Positions 46,243-56,905 of a DNA stretch of 64,000 nt are shown here, piece by piece. This stretch comes from Pyrus communis. Its lineage: Eukaryota > Streptophyta > Magnoliopsida > Rosales > Rosaceae. Where the stretch lies: assembly GCF_963583255.1 (NCBI RefSeq), contig NC_084807.1, positions 1,626,872 to 1,690,871 of the forward strand. The letters run 5' to 3'. The notes beneath the pieces were generated by a model that saw only the letters and a program-made list of their open reading frames with translations, searched no databases and was not told where the DNA came from. Position numbers and translations under genes: made by a program. The number at the start of each line of letters is the position of its first letter. The stretch's first letter is position 1.

Positions 46243-47837
46243 ACGAGAACCCGTGAATCTCCTTCTACCTGAACATGAGTGTCAATGCCCATAAACTTAA
46301 GGCCTTGTTTAAGGCATGTAGCTTCTGCTTACAAAATTGACGTATATATAGCCTAAGAGAACTGCTCCTGCAGCTTTTGAATGTTTATAACATTAGGATA
46401 TACGTATAAACGTTGAATATATCCCTAACTAGTTTGCAGCAAATTCGATCACATTTCGTTTCTTAGTTATTGTCCAACTGTTATGCGGAGCCAGGATTTT
46501 GGCTTAGGAGAGATCAAAAGTCTCACCTTAAAACGTTATTCTGATTTAAGAAAAATAAATATATGTCGTGTTCTAATTACCGACCACCAACATTTGAGTT
46601 TAGTATAATGTCACTCTTTCTCAACTCAACCCCATACCCAGTATCATAACTCAGATTCAAAATAAAATAAGAAAAAAGAAAAGAAAAGTAAAAGTAATTG
46701 TATCAAGAGACTTCAAAGAAAAAAATAAAAAAATCAAGCAAAAATAAAAAATAAAAACCAACTCTCTCACGGCCCTCGCCCAAATCCTGTCTTTTCCTCT
46801 TCTGATCACTTAACAGTCTCTCAAAATTCGTCACTGATTAACTGCATAAGGGCCACTAGTCTCAAATGGAACTCAATGATGAAAATAAGGACAAGATTCT
46901 GGTTGAGACTCTAAATCCTTGATAAGTCTTTGGAAATTAGAGGAATAACTCTAATTTTTTCTGTGTGAAAAAAAATAGTACAATAGTCTCGGGACCATTT
47001 TGATATCTTCATGGTTCCGCCCATGTAAACCTTGTCCTTTTTTTTTTCCTCATCAAGTAGCACATGTGCATCACATTCGCATATCCTTATATAAATATAT
47101 AAAATATATATATATATATATATATATAGTCTCAATACATATATTAAAGTTCCTCTCTTTAATCTGATGGGGACTTTGTATACGCAAACAGACAAAGTAT
47201 AATCTAAACCTGTATGAATAGGACCACTCAAGTCTCTACTATATAGTATATACAGCCGCAGCGTCGCATCGCAAATGAAATCACGTAGCTTTCTCCCATT
47301 TTTTTGTCTAAATAAAATAAGCTCTTTCTACTTTATTTAATCATACTTGACCTCCTTCAAGTTATTTTGTATAGTTTTCAAATAAAATTTTATGCATCTG
47401 CATTGTGTTTGTGCTTAAATTTGGCACAATTTCACTTATTTGTGTCTAAGGCTAAATTATAGCTTTTTGTGAGGTTATTTTGAAATTAAGCTAAACTTAC
47501 ATCAAGTGACATATATATAATTGGCTTACAGATATCAAATGACATTCATTATTATATGTTATATGCTTATAGATATTATTCACGCAAGTGCAGCAAAGTA
47601 GATTTGCTTCTACAATATGGTTTGTTCTCAATATATCTGAACCCAAGGCAAAAAAAAAAAAAAAAAAAAAAAAAAGAACACTAAAAATCAAACAAATCTC
47701 TCTCTAGAAAACCAACAGCTGCACCATTTTCATTTCAAAGCTTTATTCTACTAGCAGGTTTAGCAACCTTTATATCAAAAGATCCTTTCAATATTGCAAG
47801 CTCTTTCATTTCTTTTAATTAAAGTCAAATATGGTTC
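46243..47837. other. Intergenic DNA with simple repeats
   Basis: A (TA)n tract lies at about 47104-47128 and 26 consecutive A at 47650-47675. The minus-strand frames (46911-47231, 47497-47691) are built on these tracts and are not credible. No gene is seen. Confidence 0.5.
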
Positions 47838-48475
47838 AGCTGAGGGTACTAGGCAAGGTCATAGATCACTGACAAATAACTAACAACATTTTACAACCTC
47901 ACAACTTAAAGTTTCTTGCTTCGGTTTTGATGTCGTATCTATTTAGATCTTTGTATAAGCTCAACCATCTGGGCAAGGCCATAGATCACTGACTGATGAC
48001 TAACTACATTTGACAAGCTCGCAACTTGAAGTATTAGGTTTCAATTATGTTTTCTCGCTTCCGTTTTGACGTGGTATGCATTTGGATCTTTGTATGAGCT
48101 CAACCATCTACTTCATGAGGATACTGGCTAGAGCAAAGGCCATAGATCACCGACCGATGACTAACTACATTTTACACCCTCGCAACTTAAAGTATCGGTT
48201 TCAATTATGTTTTCTCGCTCCAGTTTTTTTGACGTGGATGTATTTGAATCTTTGTATGAGCTCAACCATCTTCTTCATGAGGGTACTAGCAAGAACAAAG
48301 GCCATAAATCACCGACTGATCACTAACTGCATTTTACAATCTCGCAACTTGAAGTTTCGGGTTTCAATTATGTTTTCTCGCTTCGGTTTTGACGTCATAT
48401 GTATTTGGATCTTTGTATGAGCTCAACCATCTGCTTCAAGAGGGTATTAGAGCAAACGCCATAGATCACCGACTG
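47838..48475 (+). repeat. Tandem array of ~160-bp units
   Basis: The phrase CATAGATCAC (or CATAAATCAC) recurs at 47860, 47980, 48141, 48303 and 48460, so spacings are about 120, 161, 162 and 157. Each unit also carries TTTGTATGAGCTCAACCATC, CTCGCAACTT and, except in the first, AATTATGTTTTCTCGCT. The first unit lacks ~40 bases. No transposon ends or coding potential are evident. Confidence 0.82.
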
Positions 48476-50196
48476 ATGATCGATGAGGTGGAGATGGAGA
48501 GTGCAAAGCTGACCTCTTCCACCACTGTTGCCATCACTCTTTTGGTAGTTACTTTTTTTTTTTTTTTTGGGTGATGCTCATGGAAACAAACCGCATGGGT
48601 TTTGGCCCCAGCCAGAAATGAAAGAAAAGCGTGAGAGAAATAAGGCATGTGGTTTTGGAACCCTCAAAAAAGGAACTTTATTGGGAACCAAATTTGGCAA
48701 ATAGTGAAAGCTGACGATGGTTCACGTGAGAACTGAGGAGCGTTCGTGAACTATTCTCATTACCTTTTAAAGCCTTGGAACTGTGAGTGTATGTCATGCC
48801 CAATTGGTGGGAGACAAATAGTAACCATGCGATTAAGGACGTGTTTGGCTACTTTGGAAATGTGATATGTGGATTGGTTAAAGATATAATGCAGTATCTT
48901 CATTTGTACTATAAAACCATGTTTTCAATTAAATTTCCATTAACATTTTCCTAAATTTTTGTAAGAGAATATTTCCTAAATTACTCATCTTTTTTTTGCA
49001 GAAAATCGATGCCCCACTTACTAATCGGGAGGCTACCAACTGATACAACATTATGTATGTATAATTAATGGTATTCGTAATTTAGGAGGCTAGCTGTGGA
49101 AATTAAAGGGTTTAGAAAAATGGATAAATACATAAGCAGGAGTTGGTGATCATAATTTAGTAAAATATTTAAACTGAATTATACCCCAAGACACCAATTA
49201 AGTTCATTAATAACAGGCTGATTGTGAAGTCCAAAGATAATGTTTTCAAGTCGTTTGTTAAGTAGTTGTATTTTAAGGTCTTTGAGCTTATTCATGATGA
49301 GTTGAATTATTCCGAACAATTTTGATTGAAGCAGTATGTATTTCTTATTGCTGTTAGAATGTGGCTTTTAGTGTGACAAAGACATCCCGGAAGTTTGTAT
49401 ATGGGAATATTATTATCTCAACGCTTTAGAATAATTTATTTTAGTTACTTTGTTTCTTTGTGTATACAATAATCTTCAAATTATATGGTTGTCACTTGTT
49501 ACTGGTTTGGAAATGACTCTTTAAGTGTTATTTTCGCTCTTCGATTGACTGATTTTGATCTTCCTTGGCCTCTTCGTACGCAACGGTCTATTTATTTGGA
49601 TAACATTTGAGAAATGACTTTCTACGCCTCTCACATATATCAATAGGGAAATGTTGTTGCGGACCATTTTTTGCTAACATGGGTTTGTCTTCTCCAACTT
49701 TGGTATGACATGGTTTCCCTTTGCCGGCTGCTCATGCTGCTTTGTTTTTAGATTATGTTGGCTTGCTTGACTTCCGCTTCTCAAATTAATGTGTATCTTG
49801 GCATATAAATTTATCTCAGTTTTTGGTCCCCTTAATTAGGTGTAACTTTTTTTTTTTTTTTTGATTATCAATAAAATCTCTCTCATACTGTTGAGGTTTA
49901 AAAAAAAAAAATCAGTTTTCCGATTTACATTTTCTGAGTTATTATACTAGTCAGCGAAATTTCCATCATAATTTGGTGTGTGGCAATACACGGAGCAATG
50001 GAAAGTAAATATGTTTTTTTTTCCTTATTTAGTAAAAAAGTCCAAAAATTCAACGACTTATTGTTTGCATATTCGAATAAACATATGTATAAGGAAGACA
50101 TAGCTTCACATACATGCAAACTTTTCACATAATCAATAAAACACATTTATTTTTTGGGTCTTTTTATATAAGATAGTACTAATAACCATGCTCCTC
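48476..50196. other. Intergenic DNA, nothing recognised
   Basis: T-runs occur near 48551 and 49848. No open frame above 100 codons resembles a family I know. Confidence 0.5.
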
Positions 50197-50199
50197 TAA

Positions 50200-52092
50200 A
50201 GGCATCTCCAACTCTGCTCCAAAACCTTAGTTCGATGCATAAATTTCCTCCAACCCTACTCTTAAACGCAATTCCAAAAATGTTAATTTTTTTTGGATTG
50301 TCAATTATTCTACTTCATATATGGAGTAGACACCATCATACTTCATATATGGAGTAGATGTAATTTTTTCTTATAATGCCTATACTACTCATTTTTGCTA
50401 TGGTACTTTTTTTTTTTTATTTCCTTTCATATCTCTTTCACATTATAACTATTATCATATCACAAATTTGATTTTAATTTTTTTTATCAAAAAGTTTATA
50501 CCATTACAAATATTTCATTGAGATCTTTAATTCAAGTCTAATCTTGACTTTATAATACAAATTTTGAACTTTAATAGTTAAGTATATGAAGTTAGTATAA
50601 GATAAATTTTAAGATGAGTCATGTGTATAGTAAATTTACATTTAAGTATATATTTTTTCTTTCGTTGGAAAAGTGTTTTAAGTATATAATTTTTTTTTTG
50701 TTGGAAAAGTGTGACGATATTTTTATAATTTGTTGTATTTTTCTTCCTAAAGCTGTAAAATGACGAAAATGCTCCTTTTGAGCTAAGTGAAATCCTTTGA
50801 GCTCACTTTATATTTTATCTTCTTTCTTATCATCTTGTAGTACTCCTCATTATGAACGCTCCAGCGGAACATGATTTGAGCTAAACAAACGGTGGGTCTG
50901 TTTTAGAGAATATCTGTTTTCTGTTTTAGAAATATCTCATTGTCTTTTATGTGAGATATTTCTATTTAAAGAAATATCACAATTTGGGAAATCTTCCCAC
51001 CTACACATCTCTCTCCACCATCTCATCTTTCTCTCTCTCATATCGGCCTCCCTCTTCTCGCCGCAACTCAAATAAACGACGTCATCTCAGACAGATTGAC
51101 GCTCAAAACTCCACATTTTCACTCACCTGGTCACGTCGAACCCAGCCATGGGTTTGGATTCATGATAATCTGAACCCAAATGTACAAGCAAGGCTTCGAC
51201 AAGGCCAAACTTCCCGACGAGCTTTTCATCGTTTTCCCAGCAAAGGTAAGCTTCTAATCCTCTTAAATCGTTGCACCTCATTTAGTAGATTAAATCTTGT
51301 GATTAGTTGTCGAAATGGTGAGTTGTGGACACAGATCGCAGAGGAGGAAACCTACTGCAGTTCTAGTAAGTTTTGTAGAGAAACGACATGGGTTTTCTGA
51401 CTTTATCTCGTCAAGTTTAGACAAGATCGTGACCACCAAACAACTCTTCAATGTCCCTAGGCTCAGTTTCGAGCAACCCGTTGCAGTTTCGAGATTTCCA
51501 AATTCGGGCCGAAACTTTCCTAGCCTATTTAAAGGCTTGCCATTTTTTGGCCAAACCATGGTGATGCTTGGATTCTACACCCTCAAATTGGCCTAGGTTG
51601 TGAATTTCGTAGTCATTGGTTGAATACTTCAAGCTTATCGTGTCTGGAAAATTTTCGGCAAATTTCCCAGTTTCCGGCGACACAGGCAGCTGACGAAACG
51701 CAGTTGACCGGCTCACCAGAGAAGATGAAGAAATATATATTCTGTCAATTGGGCGAAGTCAGGCAACCGTTACTTTTTCCATTAACCTTAAATGAATATT
51801 CCTTCCGGTCTTGGTATGCAAGCGCGTGATCATGCATAGCTGAAGTGTGGCGGTTCCCGGCGGCGTGTGGCGGCGCGTGAGCCCTGTTTTTAACACTTTT
51901 AACTCCATTTTGAGCAAGCAAAAGACATAATTTTTCAAGTCTTTCCTTAGTATTTACAAACTTTGGGTAATTTAACTATGAGTATGTAATAATTTCCCAT
52001 ATAAGAAAAACTTAGCCCGAAGAGTTTAGAGGCCAAGCAAAATAAGGCGGCTACGACCTGATTACATATTAGTGAGTGAGCTTTGTTTTCAA

Positions 52093-52134
<42 letters not shown>

Positions 52135-53028
52135 TGTAGTTTCCATAACTGCTTGGATAATGTGTTTTTACATCATATCATGCTTTTACTTATGATTATA
52201 AGTATTATTTGAGGGTGTTGATGTGTATGAAATTATTTTGGCATGATCACACGTATATTTTTATTTGCTTATCGTGCATGCTTATATCGGTGTCTATAGT
52301 ACTCGTTCGAGCTAGGATCGGCTAAAGTGTATGTTCACATCGCACAATTATGCTCATTATGGATCTATTGCAGGTGTTAGCATGTATTGGTTTGCATTAG
52401 GCAATTAAGACTCATATGTGATGCGCTTAGCACCAGCTTCATGTGTATGTAGTACTTGAGCGTAAACACCCAACTTGTTCCATGTAGTTTCTTTTTGAAT
52501 GGACTTGTGTCTATACTATTGTGATGAGCATGCTATTTTATATAGTTGAGATGTTGCAGTTTACTGTACATATGAATATTTGTATTTACCCAGTAAATGT
52601 GAGAATTTAATTTCTTGTATTTGTGAGAATATTCATCCTACTAGGATGAGAATATTCTTCTATAACTACACTCTTATCTATGCTCTAACGTTACATTTAT
52701 GTAATATGGATACATCCGCACTGCACATTCTCGTAAATTAGTTTTAGGTTTCGATTTTAATTTATTCACACTTTTACCCAAAGGTTATCATAATATGATT
52801 TCGTCACCTTCCAAATATTGGTCAGCATGCCTCGGGTTTAAGTATCCACCTAAATATCTGGGTAGGGATGTGTCAAAAAGTATAGAGTATTAAGAAATAT
52901 TTTATTTTAGAGTTTCAAATATAGAGTATGGTTGAGGTAGGAAACTTTTAGAGTTGGAATATTATGGGGATATACCATTTTAAAATCAAATTTTAGAGTT
53001 TGAAGTAAGAGTAGAATTGGAGATGTTC
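50200..53028. mobile_element. PIF/Harbinger-type MITE split by a solo LTR
   Basis: The left end AGGCATCTCCAACTCTGCTCC and the inward reading of the right end GAACATCTCCAATTCTACTC are terminal inverted repeats. TAA flanks both sides (50197-50199 and 53029-53031). Subtracting the solo LTR at 50710-52875 and its extra AAAAG leaves a ~658-bp element. The left and right pieces share AT-rich phrases such as 'ttttagagttt'. It has no coding capacity. Confidence 0.72.
50710..52875 (+). mobile_element. Solo LTR (family 3, copy 2), 2166 bp
   Basis: It begins TGTGACGATA and ends GGGATGTGTCA. The perfect 5-bp duplication AAAAG flanks it (50705-50709 and 52876-52880). Internal similarity to 39749-41860 is seen in order: an early AATGACGAAAATGCTCC-like stretch, the CGGCGTGTGGCGGCGCGTG stretch near 51861, and TTAGTGAGTGAGCTTTG near 52068 (AGTGAGTGGGCTTTTG in copy 1). 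An (AT)16 tract is at 52095-52126. The frames at 50951-51829 lie wholly in the LTR and are not genes. Confidence 0.82.
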
Positions 53029-53031
53029 TAA

Positions 53032-53523
53032 TGAACCCTACATTGAGAAAGAATAAGGGAGCTTCTAATGGCTTATAACACTAATTACTACTGTTTTAAT
53101 AATATTATAAATAAAAACTTTATTTTTGTTGGTTCATGGTCATTGCAAATCATTTTTTTAGTAAAATAATATTCCACACTAAGAAAAAGTGAAGAGTTTA
53201 AACTTAGAATCTGATCAGAAAGAAAATTCTTAATTACAAGGTCAATCTACCACTTCCGGTCAATGTGACTCCTTACGAGTTCCAATTACATTTCATGCAT
53301 CATGCGTGTTGGAATTACTGATATTTCTTGTTACGGCCTAAAGTAATAAGGCATTAACAAGTGGCAAACAATATCGTATTGCATATATGTCAATTTACTT
53401 GTACCATGTTATACTGTGCGTGTTAATTAAGACTAGATTTCCTCGCATAATTCTCAAAAGTAAAAGTTTCAATGCATGTACATTTCCAAACGTATTTTGT
53501 CGCCTAGAACACCTAAGGTAACA
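53032..53523. other. Intergenic DNA with a SINE-like remnant
   Basis: At about 53153-53270 the minus strand reads a diverged version of the 33666-33787 retroposon, ending TTATTTTACTAAAAAAATG. Flanking repeats are too degraded to call. Confidence 0.35.
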
Positions 53524-53537
53524 TCCCTCCATCATAT

Positions 53538-53795
53538 CATTTTTTTTTAATAAACAATATTATCTATAATAAGAAGGAGGAGATGAATTTAATCTCACAA
53601 TAGACTAGTAATAATGTGGTTTAAATTCATCTTTGATGAAAATTGAACCAAAGAGCTCACTCACAAGTGAAGAGAAATACTACTAGACCGTAATACTGAC
53701 CGACATGCCTCCTAACCTAATGGAATGTGCACAAGCATGATCCTTGTAGGGTTTGGGTTCGAAGGTTGGTATCTGCAATTTGATGTTCTTCATAG
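53538..53795 (-). mobile_element. SINE-like retroposon, possibly composite
   Basis: A perfect 14-bp direct repeat, TCCCTCCATCATAT, flanks the insert (53524-53537 and 53796-53809). On the minus strand it ends in an A-run. Its inner part (CAGTATTACGGTCTAGTAGT) is shared with the SINE at 37560-37714, preceded by about 80 bases of different sequence, so it may be a composite of two units. Confidence 0.6.
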
Positions 53796-53809
53796 TCCCT
53801 CCATCATAT

Positions 53810-54710
53810 ATTTGAGTTCGAATTATTTAACCATGTTGAGCCATATCTGTACAATTAAACAGAAAAATTGAACGACTTTTGATTTCAATTAATAACTAAA
53901 GAGTTAAGATTAATTTCAGTGAATCTTTGTAGAGATAGTTTTCAATAATGGACCCTAATGAGTAATTAGCACGTATTAAGTTACTAATTAGTTTTTCTGC
54001 GCTTGAGTGTTCTTGTATGTTTTAAATTTTATACTTTTGCTATTTCGTTAGCATAAGAGCTTATTGATCAATCTTCCCTTATTTTGAAAGAAAGTACACG
54101 TATTTAAACTTTATAGTAACAATGTTATTTGTTTTTGGGAATAATTAAAAATGTTACGATATAATTAAAACAAGCAGTAGTATTATTCTCGTATCCTTAG
54201 AGTGCTTAAAAATAAATGAAACAATCCTGCAGGATTCTTTTAGAAAAGTTGGAAGAGATGTCAAATCGAAATTTCTCTTCTATTGATCAAAAGAACTGTT
54301 ACGAACCACAAATAACGCTATCTTTTAGGCTAAAATTAGAGTAGTAATTCTTAACACATTCCTTTTATTTTGTGCACATTCTATTTTAATTTTGATCATA
54401 ATTTTACTTTAATTGTTCAATGTAACCATTACGAAACTATATTTGTGTGTAAAGTGAGAAAGAGTGAAAATTAATTCCCTAATATTATTCTCAAACCATT
54501 TTTTTGCAGTGAAAGAAATATGTAATGGTGCAATAATCTTTACATTTATGTGGTAATTATTTTAAAAAAATCAAAGCCCAACTAATCCCATATCTATTAA
54601 CTATCTATCATGTCATGCACAGGAAGCTATGATGTGAATTGATATGAACACAATACTTTAAGTAACTTTTTGAATATCACGATTCAAGAATCCAACATTG
54701 TGTAGTACCA
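53810..54710. other. AT-rich intergenic DNA
   Basis: Nothing recognised. Confidence 0.5.
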
Positions 54711-54975
54711 TTAGAGCAACTTCATCCCTATCCACTTTGCGCCAGCACCCAGCCCATTTATCCACTTAATTAAACAGTAATAGACCCAATGAACAGTAAT
54801 AGGCCAAAGCATCTCCACCCCAAAAAAATGTGCTGGCACATAGTCTAAAAATGCGCTGGCACAAACGATCTCCACCCTTACAAAATGCGCTGGCACCCAG
54901 TCCATTTAAAATATTAAATAATTTTTTTTATAAAATAATAAAAAAAAAAAATAGTTATAATTTCGGATAGGATTT

Positions 54976-55227
54976 TTAACCAATCTCGTCACGCCACGTG
55001 TCATTATCCGAACGTACTATTTTTTTAATAGATTTCTGCTAAGATTTTCAACCAATCCCGACAACCCACGTGTCACTTCCTGTTTACAATAATTTAGGTA
55101 AGATTTCGATAAGGTTTTTAACCAATCTCGTCACGCCACGTGTCATTATCCGAACGTACTATTTTTTTAATAGATTTCCGCTAAGATTTTCAACCAATCA
55201 CGTAGTGCCACGTGGCATTGTCCAGAA
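54976..55227 (+). repeat. 142-bp direct repeats with CCAAT and CACGTG boxes
   Basis: CAATCTCGTCACGCCACGTG starts at 54981 and again at 55123, a period of 142. Between them a shorter CCAATCCCGACAACCCACGTG form appears, and a fourth (CCAATCACGTAGTGCCACGTG) ends the array. There are thus four CCAAT boxes, each followed within about 20 bases by CACGTG or CCACGTGTC, lying just upstream of a TATA box (CATATAAACC near 55250) and the transposase ATG. CACGTG is the G-box/ABRE core bound by plant bZIP and bHLH factors; regulatory use is inference. Confidence 0.7.
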
Positions 55228-55350
55228 CCTCATCTTCTTTTTTTTTGTCCATATAAACCCTACATCCCTACATCCATCCTCACACTAAACTCAATCATTT
55301 TTTTTAGCTCAGAATTCTTCTTTATCGTTTTCAAATCTTGAGTTCTTACA

Positions 55351-55677
55351 ATGTCTTCTTCAATGAGAGCGTATAAACAGTTGCAAGAGCAGCAGAAAAG
55401 GTTGTTGGCATAACAGGAAGAATTGGTCAATCTTGACCAAGGTGGAGGTGGAGATGAGGCCTTCGCAATGGAGGAGGATGAGGATGATCACCATAGAAGG
55501 CGGAGGGCCTCACATTCCCGCCGTATCATGGAAGCTATGGGTCAGATAGCCAAACCCGGACGTGCGGCAAACATCGATAGAAGAAGGGAAAGACGAGGTA
55601 AAGATCTCTTGGAAGATTATTTTATTCCCAACAGCGTTTTCCCTGATTATGTTTTTAGACGTCGTTTTAGAAATTAA
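55351..55677 (+). pseudogene. PIF/Harbinger transposase, N-terminal fragment
   Basis: The frame from the ATG at 55351 reads MSSSMRAYKQLQEQQ, meets a TAA at 55411, and continues in the same frame to 55677. Its C-terminal part, RRRERRGKDLLEDYF then FPDYVFRRRFR, is the conserved N-terminal block of plant Harbinger (HARBI1-like) transposases. The DDE nuclease domain that should follow is absent. With an internal stop and truncation it is non-functional. The TATA box at about 55250 lies ~100 bases upstream. Confidence 0.78.
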
Positions 55678-55734
55678 ATAAATTAAAATATTGATGTGGG
55701 TGGAATGCATATAAATAAATAAAAATATTGTTAC

Positions 55735-56004
55735 CTCATCCGCTAAACTTGTCCCACTACGCAAATTACTAGAAGCATGAGAGAGGGCGTTTTTCCAACA
55801 AGTAAAGGATGCGTTGAGTTTTTTCCAACGACCTTGAAGACCTTGACTAGATCTTGCATCTTTTCCATGTACATCGTTGAACGATTTCGTAATTTTACTC
55901 CACATTTCTCGCTTATCCATCTCATTACCCGTAATCGGGTCATGAGTAGTGCGAACCCAACATTCACACAACGTAACATCTTCACTGAGTTTCCACGAAG
56001 TCAT
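55735..56004 (-). pseudogene. PIF/Harbinger Myb/SANT-like protein, first exon only
   Basis: The minus-strand ATG at 56004 opens a 90-codon reading frame (MTSWKLSEDVTLCECWV, KREMWSKITKSFNDVHGKD, LQGRWKKLNASFTCWKNAL). This is the trihelix/Myb-like DNA-binding partner encoded by PIF/Harbinger elements. The exon ends at a good donor (GATGAG/GTAACA), but the next exons are missing. A TATA-like CTATAAATACC lies about 90 bases upstream. It is convergent with the transposase fragment. Confidence 0.75.
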
Positions 56005-56699
56005 TTTTTTTCTCTCAAAGTGTACAAAATATTCAAATGTAGAAAGTGTATAAAATATTGAAATGTGGTGTAAGGTGGAAGATGAGGGTTAGGTATTTAT
56101 AGAAAAACAAATTTTAATTTTTTAAAATTTTTTTGTATTTTTTAAAAAAAATTTGACATTTTTTAATTAATTTTTAATAAATTTTAATGTTGTAATTAAT
56201 CTGGACCGTTGGATTTGAAAAATAATCAAATCCAACAGCCAACACGCTGCCACGTGGCCAACGGTCAAATTTCTGACCGTTGGGCCTTTTTTTTTTTTTT
56301 TTTTAAATTTTTGGTGAAATAAACGTGGACCGTTGATCTGTGATCGGACGGTCCAATTTAAAATTTAAATTTAAATTTTTTTTACCGTTGGAAATCCAAC
56401 GGCCTACAAAAACTAGCTGTTGGAAATCCAACGGCTCTGAGGAGGGCCACGTAGCCCTCAGCCGGATGACTGCAAGTTGCCCTGCCACGCGGGCCCCACC
56501 GCCTGCAAAGCCTGTCGGCTACTCACCTGGCCTCCCGCGTGTTGTGCACGCGCCAAGAAACGGACCGGCCTCTGGGTCTGTCCATTTTGGGATGGGCTCT
56601 TGACTGGCACGGGCTGGAGCTCATTCCATGCAAGCCGGGCCATTTTCTTCACTTGGTGCCAGTCAATTCTGTCCGGGCTGGACTTGCTCTTACATAATA

Positions 56700-56905
56700 G
56701 GAGGAAACCATCCTTTTCGGATCAAAATCCTCTCCTAAGTTTAGAAGGATGAGCTTTCTGGGCAAACTCATATTTCAACGGTTATAATTATTATAATTTT
56801 TAGAAGGATTTACTATTTGTAGCTGTTGGATCAAATTTCAACAGTCCAATGAATTTGCTCAAGAGACTCAGTCTCCTAAGCTTTGGAGAGGATCTTGCTT
56901 TTCAT
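56700..56905. mobile_element. Foldback MITE (family 2, copy 3)
   Basis: The arms GGATGAGCTTTCTGGGCAAA and its counterpart TTTGCTCAAGAGACTC, and the core GTAGCTGTTGGATCAAATTTC, match the family at 27608 and 30405. It starts ~10 bases after the Harbinger element. The exact ends are not certain. Confidence 0.55.

Larger units (their letters stand above)
54714..56689. mobile_element. Internally deleted PIF/Harbinger element, 1976 bp
   Basis: The terminal inverted repeats are GAGCAACTTCATCCC on the left and, inward from the right, GAGCAAGTCCAGCCC. The 3-bp duplication TTA flanks it (54711-54713 and 56690-56692). It contains the 5' parts of both PIF/Harbinger genes in convergent orientation: a transposase N-terminus (55351-55677, +) and a Myb/SANT-like protein (56004-55735, -). 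About 60 bp separates them, so the catalytic DDE region and the 3' end of the Myb gene have been lost by internal deletion. Subterminal GTGCTGGCAC and CCGTTGG repeats occur on both sides. It cannot move by itself but retains both ends. Confidence 0.85.

Noticed and set aside
47838..48475. CRISPR-like array because of regular spacing
   Set aside because: The whole ~160-bp unit is repeated and there are no unique spacers; the DNA is eukaryotic.
50951..51829. Frames of up to 149 codons on the plus strand
   Set aside because: They are fully inside the solo LTR, which is non-coding.
56340..56752. GC-rich overlapping frames near the right end of the Harbinger element
   Set aside because: They coincide with the subterminal region of the transposon and show no conserved protein sequence.
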